NCBI GenBank assembly: GCA_944389975.1 | Contig: CALXOH010000018.1 | Coordinates: forward strand, 1-64,000 | Origin: an uncultured Spirochaetaceae bacterium | GTDB lineage: Bacteria > Spirochaetota > Spirochaetia > Sphaerochaetales > Sphaerochaetaceae | Length of the DNA stretch: 64,000 bases | Direction: 5' to 3' | In this document: in pieces, positions 34,949-44,138 of the stretch | How the letters are laid out: each line of letters starts with the position of its first letter | Position numbering within the stretch: the stretch's first letter is position 1 | Position numbers and translations under genes: made by a program | Notes under the pieces: model-generated | The model's input: only the letters and a program-made list of their open reading frames with translations | What the model was told of the DNA's origin: nothing | Databases searched by the model: none

Positions 34949-36186
34949 TGGAGATCAAGAGGGATTACGACTTCATCGTGAGGATGAAGAAGAAGGACAC
35001 GAGGAAAGCTGAAGAACTTTTTGACATCAAATACTCCCGCATTGCACGGAAATTCCATAGGGAGATCCCTGGGTACAAGGTAACTCCCCTGAGGAGCTTG
35101 GAGAACCTTTCGAACATGATCGGGCTTGGCGGGATATACGTGAAGGACGAGGCTCAAAGGCTGACGTTGAACTCATTCAAAGTCATGGGCGGGTCTTTTG
35201 CGATCTTCCGCTTGATCGAGAAAAAGCTCGGCCTTTCGGATGACCAGATGAGCTACGAGTACCTTCTGAGCCCCGAGTGCCACGAGAAAATCGAAGGGCT
35301 CGTGATCACAAGTGCAACCGACGGCAACCACGGCAAGGGTATTGCATGGGCATCACAGAAACTCGGGCTCAAGTGCGTGATCTACGTGCATAAGGAGACG
35401 TCGAAGCCGAGGATCGAAGCGATCGAGAGGTACGGCGCGAAAGTCATCGTAGTGGATGGCAACTACGACGATGCGGTCCGTAAGTGCGCAGAGGATGCAA
35501 ATGAAAACGGATGGCAGATCGTCTCCGACACGTCGTGGGACGGGTATACCGAAATCCCGACCTGGATCATGCAAGGCTATACTACGATGCTCTTGGAAGC
35601 GCAGGAGCAATTCCTTGGAATCGGGCTGACAAAGCCGACACATGTATTCGTACAAGCAGGAGTCGGAGCATTGGCTGCATCTGTAATCGGATTCTATGCA
35701 GCCCTTTTCAAGGATGATCCGCCGAAGTTCATCGTAGTCGAACCGGAGAAAGCTGCATGCGTTTATGAGACGGCGAAGGCAAACGACGGGGAGATACACT
35801 CGGTGAAGGGAGACCTCGACACGATCATGGCAGGTCTTGCATGCGGAGATCCATCCCCGATTGCATGGGAAGTGCTGGACGGATGTGCAGACGTATTCAT
35901 GAAAGTCCCGGACTACACTGCAGCGCGTGGAATGAGAATCCTTGCAGTCCCACTCAAGGGAGACCCGTTCGTGATATCCGGCGAGTCGGGTGCAGTCACA
36001 CTCGGGGCGCTATACGCGATCATGACTGAAAAAGCTTCGGAGGGGTTGAAAAAGACGCTCGGACTCGGACCTGATTCGAATGTTTTGTTGATCAACACCG
36101 AAGGAAACACAGACCCGATACACTTCAGGCAGATAATCTGGGATGGCGTTGACAGCGTCCCCGACGCATATCTGACGAAAAAGTAA
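34948..36186 (+). CDS. dpaL: Diaminopropionate ammonia-lyase
   Basis: 412 residues of a fold-type II PLP enzyme. The PLP lysine lies in LNSFKVMGG, the substrate/phosphate loop is TDGNHGKG, and the family segments VIYVHKETSKPRIEAI and SDTSWDGY are intact. It cleaves 2,3-diaminopropionate to pyruvate and ammonia. Overlapping galE by one base (TGATG), it is in an operon of sugar-nucleotide genes, an unusual pairing. An AAGAGG site precedes the ATG. Confidence 0.95.
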   Translation: MEIKRDYDFIVRMKKKDTRKAEELFDIKYSRIARKFHREIPGYKVTPLRSLENLSNMIGLGGIYVKDEAQRLTLNSFKVMGGSFAIFRLIEKKLGLSDDQMSYEYLLSPECHEKIEGLVITSATDGNHGKGIAWASQKLGLKCVIYVHKETSKPRIEAIERYGAKVIVVDGNYDDAVRKCAEDANENGWQIVSDTSWDGYTEIPTWIMQGYTTMLLEAQEQFLGIGLTKPTHVFVQAGVGALAASVIGFYAALFKDDPPKFIVVEPEKAACVYETAKANDGEIHSVKGDLDTIMAGLACGDPSPIAWEVLDGCADVFMKVPDYTAARGMRILAVPLKGDPFVISGESGAVTLGALYAIMTEKASEGLKKTLGLGPDSNVLLINTEGNTDPIHFRQIIWDGVDSVPDAYLTKK

Positions 36187-36190
36187 ACTT

Positions 36191-36219
36191 GCGGCATCCC
36201 CAGGGGTGCCGTGTTTTTT
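36191..36219 (+). terminator. Intrinsic terminator after dpaL
   Basis: Stem GCGGCATCCC/GGGGTGCCGT with a short CA loop, then TTTTTT at 36213-36218. It can serve only the plus strand because the U-run lies inside the 3' end of the opposing gene. Confidence 0.88.
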
Positions 36220-37142
36220 CATAGTTCAACATTATCCAGAGCCTCCCCTGTCTCTGCAAAGTACGGGAAGATGTTCAACTTTCCATCTTCCTCACCTAGT
36301 TCAACGATGTACCAGTAGCCCTTGCTCTCAAGGGAAGAGTCCCTTCTATGGAACGATGAGAATGTGAATGCCTTTGACTCGTCGCTGAATACAGTTGCGA
36401 TGTTTCCGATGTGATGGTGCCCTGCAAAGTACCACGATTTACCCCACTTTCCCATCAAACGAAGCATTCTTGCACGCTCTTCCTGGGATGCGAACGTGAA
36501 CTGGAAAAGGCTCATGTCGAGCGAATCGGATGCAAGGGGGATGTGCGATAGGTATATCCTGTACTTTCCGTCGTCATCCGACTTGAGATGTTTTTCAACT
36601 TGATCAAGCTGGTACGGGCCGAACGTTCTGAGCGCGCTGTCGAGTTTGTAGATCGATACGTTTCCTATGCTGTAACGGGCCATCCTGGAAAACGATGAGA
36701 AAAGTTCCTTTTCCTCCTCGGTGAAAATGCCTTCCCATTCCTCGTACGAGTTGTGCTCAGTCTCATGGTTTCCAATTGTATAGATTATCGGGATATCCCT
36801 GCTCTTTAGTGATGAGCGTACGAACGAGATGAATTTCTCTTTTGAAGCTTCATCGGTTCTGTCCATCATATCCCCCAACAAAAAGACTGCATCGATTACC
36901 TTTCCGTATGAAGTGTAAAAATCGTTGAATGAATCCAAATAGTGATGAACTCCATCATCTTCGCTTTCCCTGTCGAAGTGCGCATCGGTAAGAACCAGGA
37001 AACGATAAACGCCATCTTCGCTTCTCTTCTCCAGCTTGACCGCATCTTCAAACTGATCTTCCTTCGGAAAGAGATCCGGAACATAGCCGAACTGGCATGA
37101 AAGGAAGAGAAAGAGAACAAGAACGGCAAGCAGTTTCCTCAT
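36219..37142 (-). CDS. Metallophosphoesterase lipoprotein
   Basis: 307 residues. Short lipoprotein signal with lipobox LFLSC. Calcineurin-type phosphoesterase motifs: LTDAHFD, LLGDMMDR, GNHETEH, SHIPL and AGHHH, which place the two metal ions. It would be a membrane-anchored phosphatase, phosphodiesterase or nucleotidase outside the cytoplasm. A consensus TATAAT lies exactly 7 nt before the ATG, so it is probably leaderless. Confidence 0.9.
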   Translation of the reverse strand: MRKLLAVLVLFLFLSCQFGYVPDLFPKEDQFEDAVKLEKRSEDGVYRFLVLTDAHFDRESEDDGVHHYLDSFNDFYTSYGKVIDAVFLLGDMMDRTDEASKEKFISFVRSSLKSRDIPIIYTIGNHETEHNSYEEWEGIFTEEEKELFSSFSRMARYSIGNVSIYKLDSALRTFGPYQLDQVEKHLKSDDDGKYRIYLSHIPLASDSLDMSLFQFTFASQEERARMLRLMGKWGKSWYFAGHHHIGNIATVFSDESKAFTFSSFHRRDSSLESKGYWYIVELGEEDGKLNIFPYFAETGEALDNVEL

Positions 37143-37276
37143 AACTTTGATTATAAGCTAATCTGATCGGAAAAGAGGAGAGGTTCGACATCGTGAATAA
37201 TCTGCATCCATACGTATAAAACTTAAATTACATTTTATGATTTATATTCTATATATTAAAATTTACTTTAAATATT
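37143..37276. other. AT-rich intergenic stretch
   Basis: Apart from the phosphoesterase promoter (TATAAT on the minus strand at 37155-37150), nothing is seen. The strongly AT-rich segment 37215-37276 leads straight into the ATPase remnant, as expected at the edge of decayed horizontally acquired DNA. Confidence 0.4.
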
Positions 37277-37609
37277 TACTATTACAGGTCAAAGGAAGAT
37301 TATGAAACGGATTTTCTTGTTGCAGATGAAGATCTCGTACCTATCATGCTCATACAGGTAACGGATGATCTTGCAACAAGCCGGGAACGGGAAATCAGGG
37401 GATTGCTGTCAGCCATGAAGGAATTGGGTCTCAACGAGGGTTACGTGCTCACCTATGATGATTATGAAGACATCTCGATTGATGGTTGCAGAATATATGT
37501 CAGACCTGTATATGAATTCCTGCTTTATGACAGGGTCTCTTCCAAATTCCCTCACAGCAACAACCGACAATCATTTCGATCCCTATCAGTTCCATTAATC
37601 GGACTTTAA
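37277..37609 (+). pseudogene. C-terminal fragment of a DUF4143-type ATPase (copy 6)
   Basis: The open frame encodes only the nuclease-like C-terminal domain: YRSKEDYETDFLV, LIQVTDDL, then ERAIRGLL-like EREIRGLLSAMKELG and VLTYDD. These are the end of another DUF4143 subfamily. There is no ATPase domain, start region or promoter upstream, only AT-rich DNA, so it is a truncated remnant. The last 25 residues look like read-through past the original end. Confidence 0.75.
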
Positions 37610-37638
37610 AATAACTTCTTGCAAATCAAGTAGTTTAT

Positions 37639-38129
37639 TTAAGATTTATTCAGCATCCTATAAAAAGTCGCATACACAACCCTAACCTCTTCTGAATTTG
37701 GGCAGCAGTTATCTCTTTTGCCCTGTAGAGACTGATGACGTAATCCCACTCCGTAGGTTTTGCAATGGGTCTTCGTCCTTTATATTTACCTTCTGCCTTT
37801 GCGATGGCAATTCCCTCTGTCTGACGCTGAAGAGTACACTCTCGTTCAAACTGTGCAAGGCCCGAGAATATAGTAAGCATCAGCTTCCCCTGTGATGTAG
37901 TTGTGCCTATATTTTCTTTCAATGAAACAAACCCAACACTCTTCTCCTGAAACTTATCAACAAGGAACAGAAGATCCTTTGTGCTACGGGCAAGACGAGA
38001 GTATGACTCAACAACGACGTCTTCATCCCTTATAAATCTCAAGCAGAACCTTAAGTCCAGGACGATTCAGATTCTTGCCCGAAACTTTTTCCTCAAAAAT
38101 CTTATCAGCACCATAATTTATGCTTGCAA
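37639..38129 (-). pseudogene. Serine resolvase/invertase remnant with two frameshifts
   Basis: Pieces in different frames together give the rear of a resolvase: GADKIFEEKVSGK then NRPGL, a frameshift near 38043, FIRDEDVVVESYSRLARS, ENIGTTTSQGKLML, FERECTLQRQTEGIAIAKAEGKYKGR, then a second frameshift near 37675 and YATFYRMLNKS. The N-terminal part with the catalytic Ser is gone; the gene abuts the stop of the barrel-like gene. It is dead and probably the relic of a mobile element that also brought the ATPase fragment. Confidence 0.85.
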
Positions 38130-38783
38130 TCAGAACACGTACTCGTAAACTGCACGAAAACTTATGCGAGATACATCAAATCTTCCGAGGTAGTCTGCTA
38201 TCGAGATGTTGAAATCGAAGGAGAGTGCGTTATGCTCATCCACCATCCAGTCACCTCTCGCTCCGAATATGGGGAGTGCCTGGAAGGAGCGCCTGAAGAA
38301 TGTCGATCCTGTCAGATAGATCTCAGCAGAGACCCTCTCGAATGAAAGCCCAAGTGCAAATAGCGCGGCAGGGGAGAATGCAATCGGATGAAACCGAGGT
38401 GAGTAATCTGAATAAGAGAACGAAAACTCCCCTCCGAGGCGGTAGCGCATGTATAGCGGACGATAGATGAAGAAGTCCTGGCCTATTGAAAAGCCTAGCG
38501 TCATGAAACCGCCTTCATCTTTCAGCGAATGCCAGTAATAGGAATATAGGTCGTATGCGAAAGTGTTATCCAAGGTATCTGAATATTCAAGCGAGAGCAT
38601 CAGGTCCTCGAATGAGTTTTGAAAGAGCACGTCAAAATCCCCCACCCGTCCGATGACTCCGACTGAATATCCATTCCCGTGCATCACATCGTTCTCGTAC
38701 GAGAGCGTGATGCCAAGGGAGTGCGGGAATACGGGAAGAGCGATGAAAATACAAAGTATCAGTGCCTTCAGTTTCCTTTCCAC
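38130..38783 (-). CDS. Small outer-membrane-like protein
   Basis: 217 residues from GTG 38783, which has AAGGA 8 nt upstream; longer in-frame starts run into the opposite gene's promoter. Signal peptide ends near PHS. The mature part is a series of amphipathic strands ending in YEYVF, the aromatic C-terminus that the BAM machinery recognises. No family assigned. It is divergent from the 38825 gene. Confidence 0.75.
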   Translation of the reverse strand: MERKLKALILCIFIALPVFPHSLGITLSYENDVMHGNGYSVGVIGRVGDFDVLFQNSFEDLMLSLEYSDTLDNTFAYDLYSYYWHSLKDEGGFMTLGFSIGQDFFIYRPLYMRYRLGGEFSFSYSDYSPRFHPIAFSPAALFALGLSFERVSAEIYLTGSTFFRRSFQALPIFGARGDWMVDEHNALSFDFNISIADYLGRFDVSRISFRAVYEYVF

Positions 38784-38824
38784 AGGTTCTATCCTTCGTG
38801 AATTGATGCTAACATGTTTTACAG

Positions 38825-39625
38825 ATGAAAACCAACGGAAGCAGAATACCCTCGGCATCAGATGAGGTGCTCGTATATCAAAAGAGCGCTCGAAGATTGA
38901 TCAAACTCTCTTTCTCTGAAGAGAAGTGGTTCAGAAGATACCGTTTCCTGATGATGGATTTTGCGATCGGGGAGAGAACGGAACTGGCTGAGTCGCTTTT
39001 TCACTGGAAAGATGATGTGATCATCAGAAAGGGAAAGGGTCTCACATATGCTTCGAACGACTTCACGCTCTGCTTCGTCAGAAAGGAGGATCGAAGGCGC
39101 ACGCTTGCAACTGCGCCGGGAACGCTCTTTCCGGGGAACATCCAAGGGGTGAAGATGGATTTGCTGATGAGGATGGGCGAAGAGAGGGAGAACGAATTGA
39201 ACGCACCCTTGTCGAAGGCAGGGTTCATGAGGCTTTCCGGAGATGACTTCGACCTTTCATCAAACGACTTCGAAGCATTCTACATCCCGATGCGTTTTGA
39301 TTTCCAAAAGAGAAAAGATGAAAGTACCTTGATACTCTTTCATGGCGATGAAACGCTCTTTTTCCGAGGAGCGGGCACACGCTTCAACCTCGATGGCGAT
39401 GACTCGTCTCTTGATCTGGAAGGAGCTGAGTTGACGTTTGAAGGTACGAAGTCGCACCTTGAGGGGAAAGTGCTATCGAACATCTTCTGGAAGGATGGGA
39501 AGGTAAGGCACTACGAGAGCTACATCGAAATCTCGGGGAACATCGGGGAAAGGAGGATGGAACGCACCGATGCAGTTTTGTATTCTGAAAATATTATATT
39601 GCCCCTTGGTGGCAAAATGAAATAA
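38825..39625 (+). CDS. Hypothetical protein
   Basis: 266 residues, cytoplasmic by sequence, no recognised family. Basic N-terminal part (residues 20-45) and an acidic, strand-rich C-terminal half. It is followed 39 nt later by the DEAD-box helicase gene, which has its own promoter. Function unknown. Confidence 0.7.
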   Translation: MKTNGSRIPSASDEVLVYQKSARRLIKLSFSEEKWFRRYRFLMMDFAIGERTELAESLFHWKDDVIIRKGKGLTYASNDFTLCFVRKEDRRRTLATAPGTLFPGNIQGVKMDLLMRMGEERENELNAPLSKAGFMRLSGDDFDLSSNDFEAFYIPMRFDFQKRKDESTLILFHGDETLFFRGAGTRFNLDGDDSSLDLEGAELTFEGTKSHLEGKVLSNIFWKDGKVRHYESYIEISGNIGERRMERTDAVLYSENIILPLGGKMK

Positions 39626-39629
39626 GCTA

Positions 39630-39658
39630 TTGCAGTTTGAAAACTTACTTTGTATGAG
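39630..39658 (+). promoter_or_regulatory. Promoter of the DEAD-box helicase gene
   Basis: TTGCAG at 39630-39635, 17-bp spacer, TATGAG at 39653-39658, 6 nt to the ATG at 39665. A GAGGA coincides with the -10, so it would lie outside the mRNA; the message is probably leaderless. Confidence 0.6.
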
Positions 39659-39664
39659 GAACAT

Positions 39665-41368
39665 ATGGAAGAACTTTCTGGATTCAGGGAATTGGGGCTC
39701 TCGGAAAGAACGATCAAAGCGCTTTGGAAAAAAGGTTTTTCAGAACCGACCGAGATACAGAAACTCTGCATACCGCTTCTATTGAAGGAAAACACGGAAG
39801 TGATCGGACAGGCACAGACAGGAACCGGCAAGACCGCAGCCTTTGCACTTCCGATAATCGAAACGCTCGAAGGAAGCAGCCCGGACGTCGAGGCCCTGGT
39901 ACTCTGCCCTACCCGGGAGTTGGCGATGCAAGTTGCAAATGAGATCGAGTCACTCAAGGGAGAGAAGAACATACGGATTGCCGCGATATACGGAGGCGCA
40001 TCGATGCCGCTGCAGATCAAGAAGCTGAAAAGCGGACTGGACGTAGTCGTAGGCACCCCGGGAAGGATACTCGACCACCTGAGGCGGGGAACGCTCGATC
40101 TGAGCCACCTCAAATTCTCCGTACTCGACGAAGCTGACGAGATGCTCGACATGGGCTTTATAGAAGACATAGAGGGTATACTTGAGAAAACGCCAGAGGA
40201 GAAACGGATGCTGATGTTCTCGGCAACCATGCCCGAGATGGTACTCAGGATTGCAAAGAAGTTCATGCACGAGTACACGCTGGTACGCACCGAGATAAAA
40301 GACACGAGCAGCAAAAACACGCACCAGAGTTTTTATGTCGTCAAGGAAGGCGACAAGCTCGAAGCGCTCTCCAGGTTGATAGACATCCAAGAAGCGTTCT
40401 ATGGCGTTGTGTTCTGCAGGACCAAAGTCCAATGCGAAGAGATTGCAGAAGCACTCTTGAAGAGAGGGTACAACGCGTCAAGCCTCCATGGAGACCTGTC
40501 CCAAAGGGAAAGGGAATCGATTCTGAAGAAGATGAAGGAGAAGTACATCTCGATCCTCGTTGCAACAGACGTTGCTGCAAGGGGTCTCGACATCAGGGAG
40601 CTCACGCATGTAATAAACTACTCAATCCCCGAAGATCCCGAAGTGTACATACACCGCGTAGGTAGAACCGGGCGCGCTGGAAAGGAAGGGAGCGCGATCA
40701 CACTCGTAACACCAAGGGAGATGAGGCGCTTTTCGAGAATGATGAAGGAGACTTCATCAAAGATCGAAGAGAAGGATATACCGAGTGCGGAAGAGGTGGT
40801 TGCAGCCAAGAAAAACCACATAATCGAAAAGCTTTCGCTCATCGCATCAGGCACTCCGAATGAGAAATTCATCGATCTTGCGGCAGAGATATCGGAAGAA
40901 AGCGATCCGCTTACAGTACTTGCATCCCTTTTGGAGAATTCGTATGGCAAGATGCTCAACGAGAAAGAGTACAAGACGATCTCATCACGCTCAGGAAAAA
41001 GAAGCAAGGATGGAAAAGCGCAGGATGAGAAGAAAGGGAAAGAAGGAAGGAAAGAGCGGAAGGATGGCGGAAGGGAAAAGCTCGTACGCCTATTCATCGC
41101 ACGCGGGAAGAAGGACGGCATGAGCCGCAAGCTTGTCAGGGACATCCTGGTGGAAGAGACAGGGGTGAGTGACGCCGACCTCGATGGAATTGAAGTGATG
41201 GATGACTTCTCGTTCGTCAACGCAAAGGAGAGGGCAAGCGAGAGGATACTGAGATATTACAAGAAAGTGACTCCCAAGAACCCGATCGTCGTCAGGGCGA
41301 AGGAAGATGGAAAGGCCCGGGACGAAAGAAGGGAGAGGGGAAACGATAAGAAAAGGAGGAGAAGGTAA
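39665..41368 (+). CDS. ATP-dependent DEAD-box RNA helicase
   Basis: 567 residues. Q motif, motif I AQTGTGKTAAF, PTRELAMQV, GTPGRILDHL, DEAD (LDEADEMLDMGF), SAT, and motif VI HRVGRTGRAG are all intact. The C-terminal segment (LVRLFIARGKKDGMSRKLVRDIL) is a DbpA-type RNA-binding domain, followed by a basic tail. It would remodel rRNA or mRNA, for example in ribosome assembly or cold adaptation (CsdA/DbpA group). Its stop overlaps the glf start by 1 nt. Confidence 0.95.
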   Translation: MEELSGFRELGLSERTIKALWKKGFSEPTEIQKLCIPLLLKENTEVIGQAQTGTGKTAAFALPIIETLEGSSPDVEALVLCPTRELAMQVANEIESLKGEKNIRIAAIYGGASMPLQIKKLKSGLDVVVGTPGRILDHLRRGTLDLSHLKFSVLDEADEMLDMGFIEDIEGILEKTPEEKRMLMFSATMPEMVLRIAKKFMHEYTLVRTEIKDTSSKNTHQSFYVVKEGDKLEALSRLIDIQEAFYGVVFCRTKVQCEEIAEALLKRGYNASSLHGDLSQRERESILKKMKEKYISILVATDVAARGLDIRELTHVINYSIPEDPEVYIHRVGRTGRAGKEGSAITLVTPREMRRFSRMMKETSSKIEEKDIPSAEEVVAAKKNHIIEKLSLIASGTPNEKFIDLAAEISEESDPLTVLASLLENSYGKMLNEKEYKTISSRSGKRSKDGKAQDEKKGKEGRKERKDGGREKLVRLFIARGKKDGMSRKLVRDILVEETGVSDADLDGIEVMDDFSFVNAKERASERILRYYKKVTPKNPIVVRAKEDGKARDERRERGNDKKRRRR

Positions 41369-42459
41369 TGCTTTCGCACTATGACTACCTTGTCGTCGGT
41401 TCAGGGCTGTTCGGCTCTGTATTTGCCTCCCAGGCATCGAAAGCGGGAAAGAAAGTACTCGTACTTGAAAAGCGGAGGGGTGTGGGTGGCAACATCAGCA
41501 CAGTAAAGAAGGACGGCATAACGGTCCATACCTACGGTGCCCACATATTCCACACCAGCGATGAAGAGATCTGGTCGTTTGTCACGAACCACGTGAGGAT
41601 GAAGAACTTCATCAACAGCCCCATCGCCTATTACAAAGGCGAAGTGTACAACATGCCTTTCAACATGAACACGTTCTCGCGGATGTGGAACATCTCCACC
41701 CCTCTAGAGGCAAGGAAAATCATAGAAGAGCAAAGAAAAGGGATCGAAAAACCCACGAACCTTGAAGAGATGGCGATAAGCCTCGTCGGAAGGGATATCT
41801 ACACCAAGCTTGTCAAGGACTACACTGAAAAGCAATGGGGACGGCCGTGCAAAGAGCTTCCACCCGAGATCATCAAGCGCCTTCCGGTACGCTTTACATA
41901 CGACAACAACTACTTCAACGACAAATACCAGGGAATCCCGGAAGAGGGATATACAGCGCTTGTCGAAAAACTCCTGGAATCATCTGATGTGATCACCGGG
42001 GAAGATTACCTTGCAAATAGGTCAAAGTGGGATTCGCTTGCAGATAAAACTCTCTACACGGGATGCCTTGACGCACTCTACGGCGAAGAGGGGGCGCTCG
42101 AATACAGAAGCCTGAAGTTCGAAGAGGTGATGTACGAAGAGGAGAACAGGCAGGGCGTTGCCGTCGTGAACCACACAAGCCATGAAGTCGAGTACACGAG
42201 AAGCATCGAGCACAAGCACTTCTTAAGCGAAAGTTCACCTGTGACGTGGATAAGTTACGAATACCCGATGCCGTTCGAGAAGACAAAAGAGCCCTACTAC
42301 CCTGTAAACGATGAGAAGAACCAGAAGCTTTATGCAACTTACAAGGAAAGAGCAGGAAAGGACGGGGTTCTGATCGGCGGGCGCCTGGCCGAATACAAAT
42401 ACTACGATATGGATAAAACGATAAGGAGCGCATTGGATCTGGCTAAGAAAGTACTTTGA
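41368..42459 (+). CDS. glf: UDP-galactopyranose mutase
   Basis: 363 residues. FAD-binding GSGLFGSVFASQASKAGK near the N-terminus, the family signature GGNISTVKKDGITVHTYGAHIFHT, and the VKDYTEKQWG and SRWDS-like segments. It contracts UDP-galactopyranose to UDP-galactofuranose for surface polysaccharide. It is translationally coupled to the helicase gene, a functionally odd partner, and is matched by galE 6 kb upstream. Confidence 0.95.
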   Translation: MLSHYDYLVVGSGLFGSVFASQASKAGKKVLVLEKRRGVGGNISTVKKDGITVHTYGAHIFHTSDEEIWSFVTNHVRMKNFINSPIAYYKGEVYNMPFNMNTFSRMWNISTPLEARKIIEEQRKGIEKPTNLEEMAISLVGRDIYTKLVKDYTEKQWGRPCKELPPEIIKRLPVRFTYDNNYFNDKYQGIPEEGYTALVEKLLESSDVITGEDYLANRSKWDSLADKTLYTGCLDALYGEEGALEYRSLKFEEVMYEEENRQGVAVVNHTSHEVEYTRSIEHKHFLSESSPVTWISYEYPMPFEKTKEPYYPVNDEKNQKLYATYKERAGKDGVLIGGRLAEYKYYDMDKTIRSALDLAKKVL

Positions 42460-42471
42460 TAATGCATCATG

Positions 42472-42510
42472 CGGATAGGTTTCCAAAAGAAATGGCGACC
42501 TATCCGTTTT
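42472..42510 (+). terminator. Intrinsic terminator after glf
   Basis: Stem CGGATAGGT (42472-42480) / ACCTATCCG (42498-42506), 17-nt loop, then TTTT. The bases 42511-42689 that follow hold no gene I can support. Confidence 0.78.
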
Positions 42511-42689
42511 GGATTTCCGATGGAGGCTTGACAATCCTGAACATCTCCAAAATCCCAGACGCATTACAATTGTTTCACTTCGATAATATCGAAGGGCAAA
42601 AACAAAGTGAGAATCACAACACAACAGGGAAGAGAAGCCTTTTCGAAGTTGATTCGAGACGGAAGGTTCATCACGTTTGGCTTATTTAT

Positions 42690-42738
42690 AATATTTAAAT
42701 ATTAAATCTTGAAAGATTAAATATTGTAGAATTATAAT
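42690..42738 (+). promoter_or_regulatory. Palindromes and promoter of ATPase 5
   Basis: AATATTTAAATATT (42690-42703) is a perfect 14-bp palindrome. Directly after it AATCTTGAAAGATT (42705-42718) is a 6+2+6 palindrome that contains the -35 TTGAAA (42709-42714). The -10 TATAAT is at 42733-42738, spacer 18 bp. A protein on the second palindrome would block RNA polymerase. Confidence 0.7.
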
Positions 42739-42755
42739 CAATGCAGGAGGTCACC

Positions 42756-44138
42756 ATGTTCATCGGAAGGGGAGTGGAACTACAAAGACTTGAGAAGATG
42801 TACAAAAGCAACAAACTGGAGTTCGCTACGGTATATGGAAGAAGAAGAGTCGGGAAAACAACTTTGATCAACCACTTCATCAAAGGAAAGAGAAGCATAT
42901 TCTTTGCTTGCCAGAAATCATCTCCGAGCGAAAACCTTGCAGAACTATCCCACCAGGTCAGTACGTTCCTCGGCTATGGCGTAACCTTTCCTTCGTTCAC
43001 CGAAGCATTCCGCGCGATTGTCAGGTATGCAATCGAAGAAAGGCTGCTTTTCGTCATCGACGAGTACCCGTATCTTGCAAAAAAGGATGACAATGTAATT
43101 TCCTCGATCATCCAGAATATACTTGATCACGAAGCAAAGGAATCAAAATTATTCCTGATCCTTTCCGGTTCATCAGTTTCCTTCATGGAAGATGAAGTTC
43201 TTGGAAAGGAAAGCCCGTTGCACGGGCGCATCACAGCACAATTTTTAGTCAAACCTTTCGATTACCTCGATTCCAGTCGATTCGTTCCCTCGTACAGTTC
43301 CGCGGACAAAGCCATCGTATATGGAGTTACCGGGGGAATACCCCGCTACCTTGAACTCTTCGACGACAGCGAGAGTCTGAAGGAAAACCTTCTCTACAAC
43401 ATCTTTGATAGCAATTCAGTGCTTTTCAACGAGAGGGAAAACTATCTCAAGGAGGAATTCTCTGAAGTTTCAACATATAGTTCGATACTTAATGCCATTG
43501 CTAATGGCTGTACCAAAGTTACAGATATTGCATCGCGTGCAGGAATCCAGACGGGGGCACTCCCTTCATACCTCAAGAAATTGAAGGGAGTCGGAGTCAT
43601 AGACAAACTCGTCCCTCTCGGGGAGAGCGAGAAGAAAGGCATATGGCGGATATGTGATCTATTCTTCAGGTTCCACTCATTCTTTGTCTCCAGAAACATC
43701 TCTACGATAGTTTCAGCTCGTATGGGTGAGTCTTTTGACAAAGTAGTCTCCCCCTTCATAAACGACTACATGGGAAAGGTTTTCGAAGAGATCTCAAAAC
43801 AATACATACAGCGGTATGCCGATCTTCCCTTTCCTCTTTCCCTTGTCGGGACATGGTGGGGTGGTAGCAGAACCCTACACAAGGAAATAGAGATCGATAT
43901 CGTAGCCGAATCGGCGGTAAGCAGCGATAAAATAATCGGAAGCGTGAAGTTCAGGGAACGAAAGACCGGATCAGAGGAACTTGATCTGATGCGTTCGTAC
44001 TCAAGGGAAATGGGAGGCGCGGGGAATTTCCTCTACTGGTTCTTCTCCAAGTCAGGGTTTGATGAAGATTTCAAGAAACTCGCAACAGAAGACAAGAGCA
44101 TCAGGCTCTACACAATCGATGACATCTATCACAAGTGA
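42756..44138 (+). CDS. AAA family ATPase with DUF234 (ATPase 5)
   Basis: 460 residues. Walker A is GRRRVGKTT, Walker B is LFVIDEYPYL, and sensor LILSGSSVSFM. The C-terminal half is the DUF234-type nuclease-like domain (EIDIVAES, then GSVKFRERKTG). Related to 'archaeal ATPase' COG1672. I start it at ATG 42756 with AGGAGG 5 nt upstream. Role unsettled. The gene ends overlapping the TrpR-like gene on the other strand. Confidence 0.9.
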   Translation: MFIGRGVELQRLEKMYKSNKLEFATVYGRRRVGKTTLINHFIKGKRSIFFACQKSSPSENLAELSHQVSTFLGYGVTFPSFTEAFRAIVRYAIEERLLFVIDEYPYLAKKDDNVISSIIQNILDHEAKESKLFLILSGSSVSFMEDEVLGKESPLHGRITAQFLVKPFDYLDSSRFVPSYSSADKAIVYGVTGGIPRYLELFDDSESLKENLLYNIFDSNSVLFNERENYLKEEFSEVSTYSSILNAIANGCTKVTDIASRAGIQTGALPSYLKKLKGVGVIDKLVPLGESEKKGIWRICDLFFRFHSFFVSRNISTIVSARMGESFDKVVSPFINDYMGKVFEEISKQYIQRYADLPFPLSLVGTWWGGSRTLHKEIEIDIVAESAVSSDKIIGSVKFRERKTGSEELDLMRSYSREMGGAGNFLYWFFSKSGFDEDFKKLATEDKSIRLYTIDDIYHK

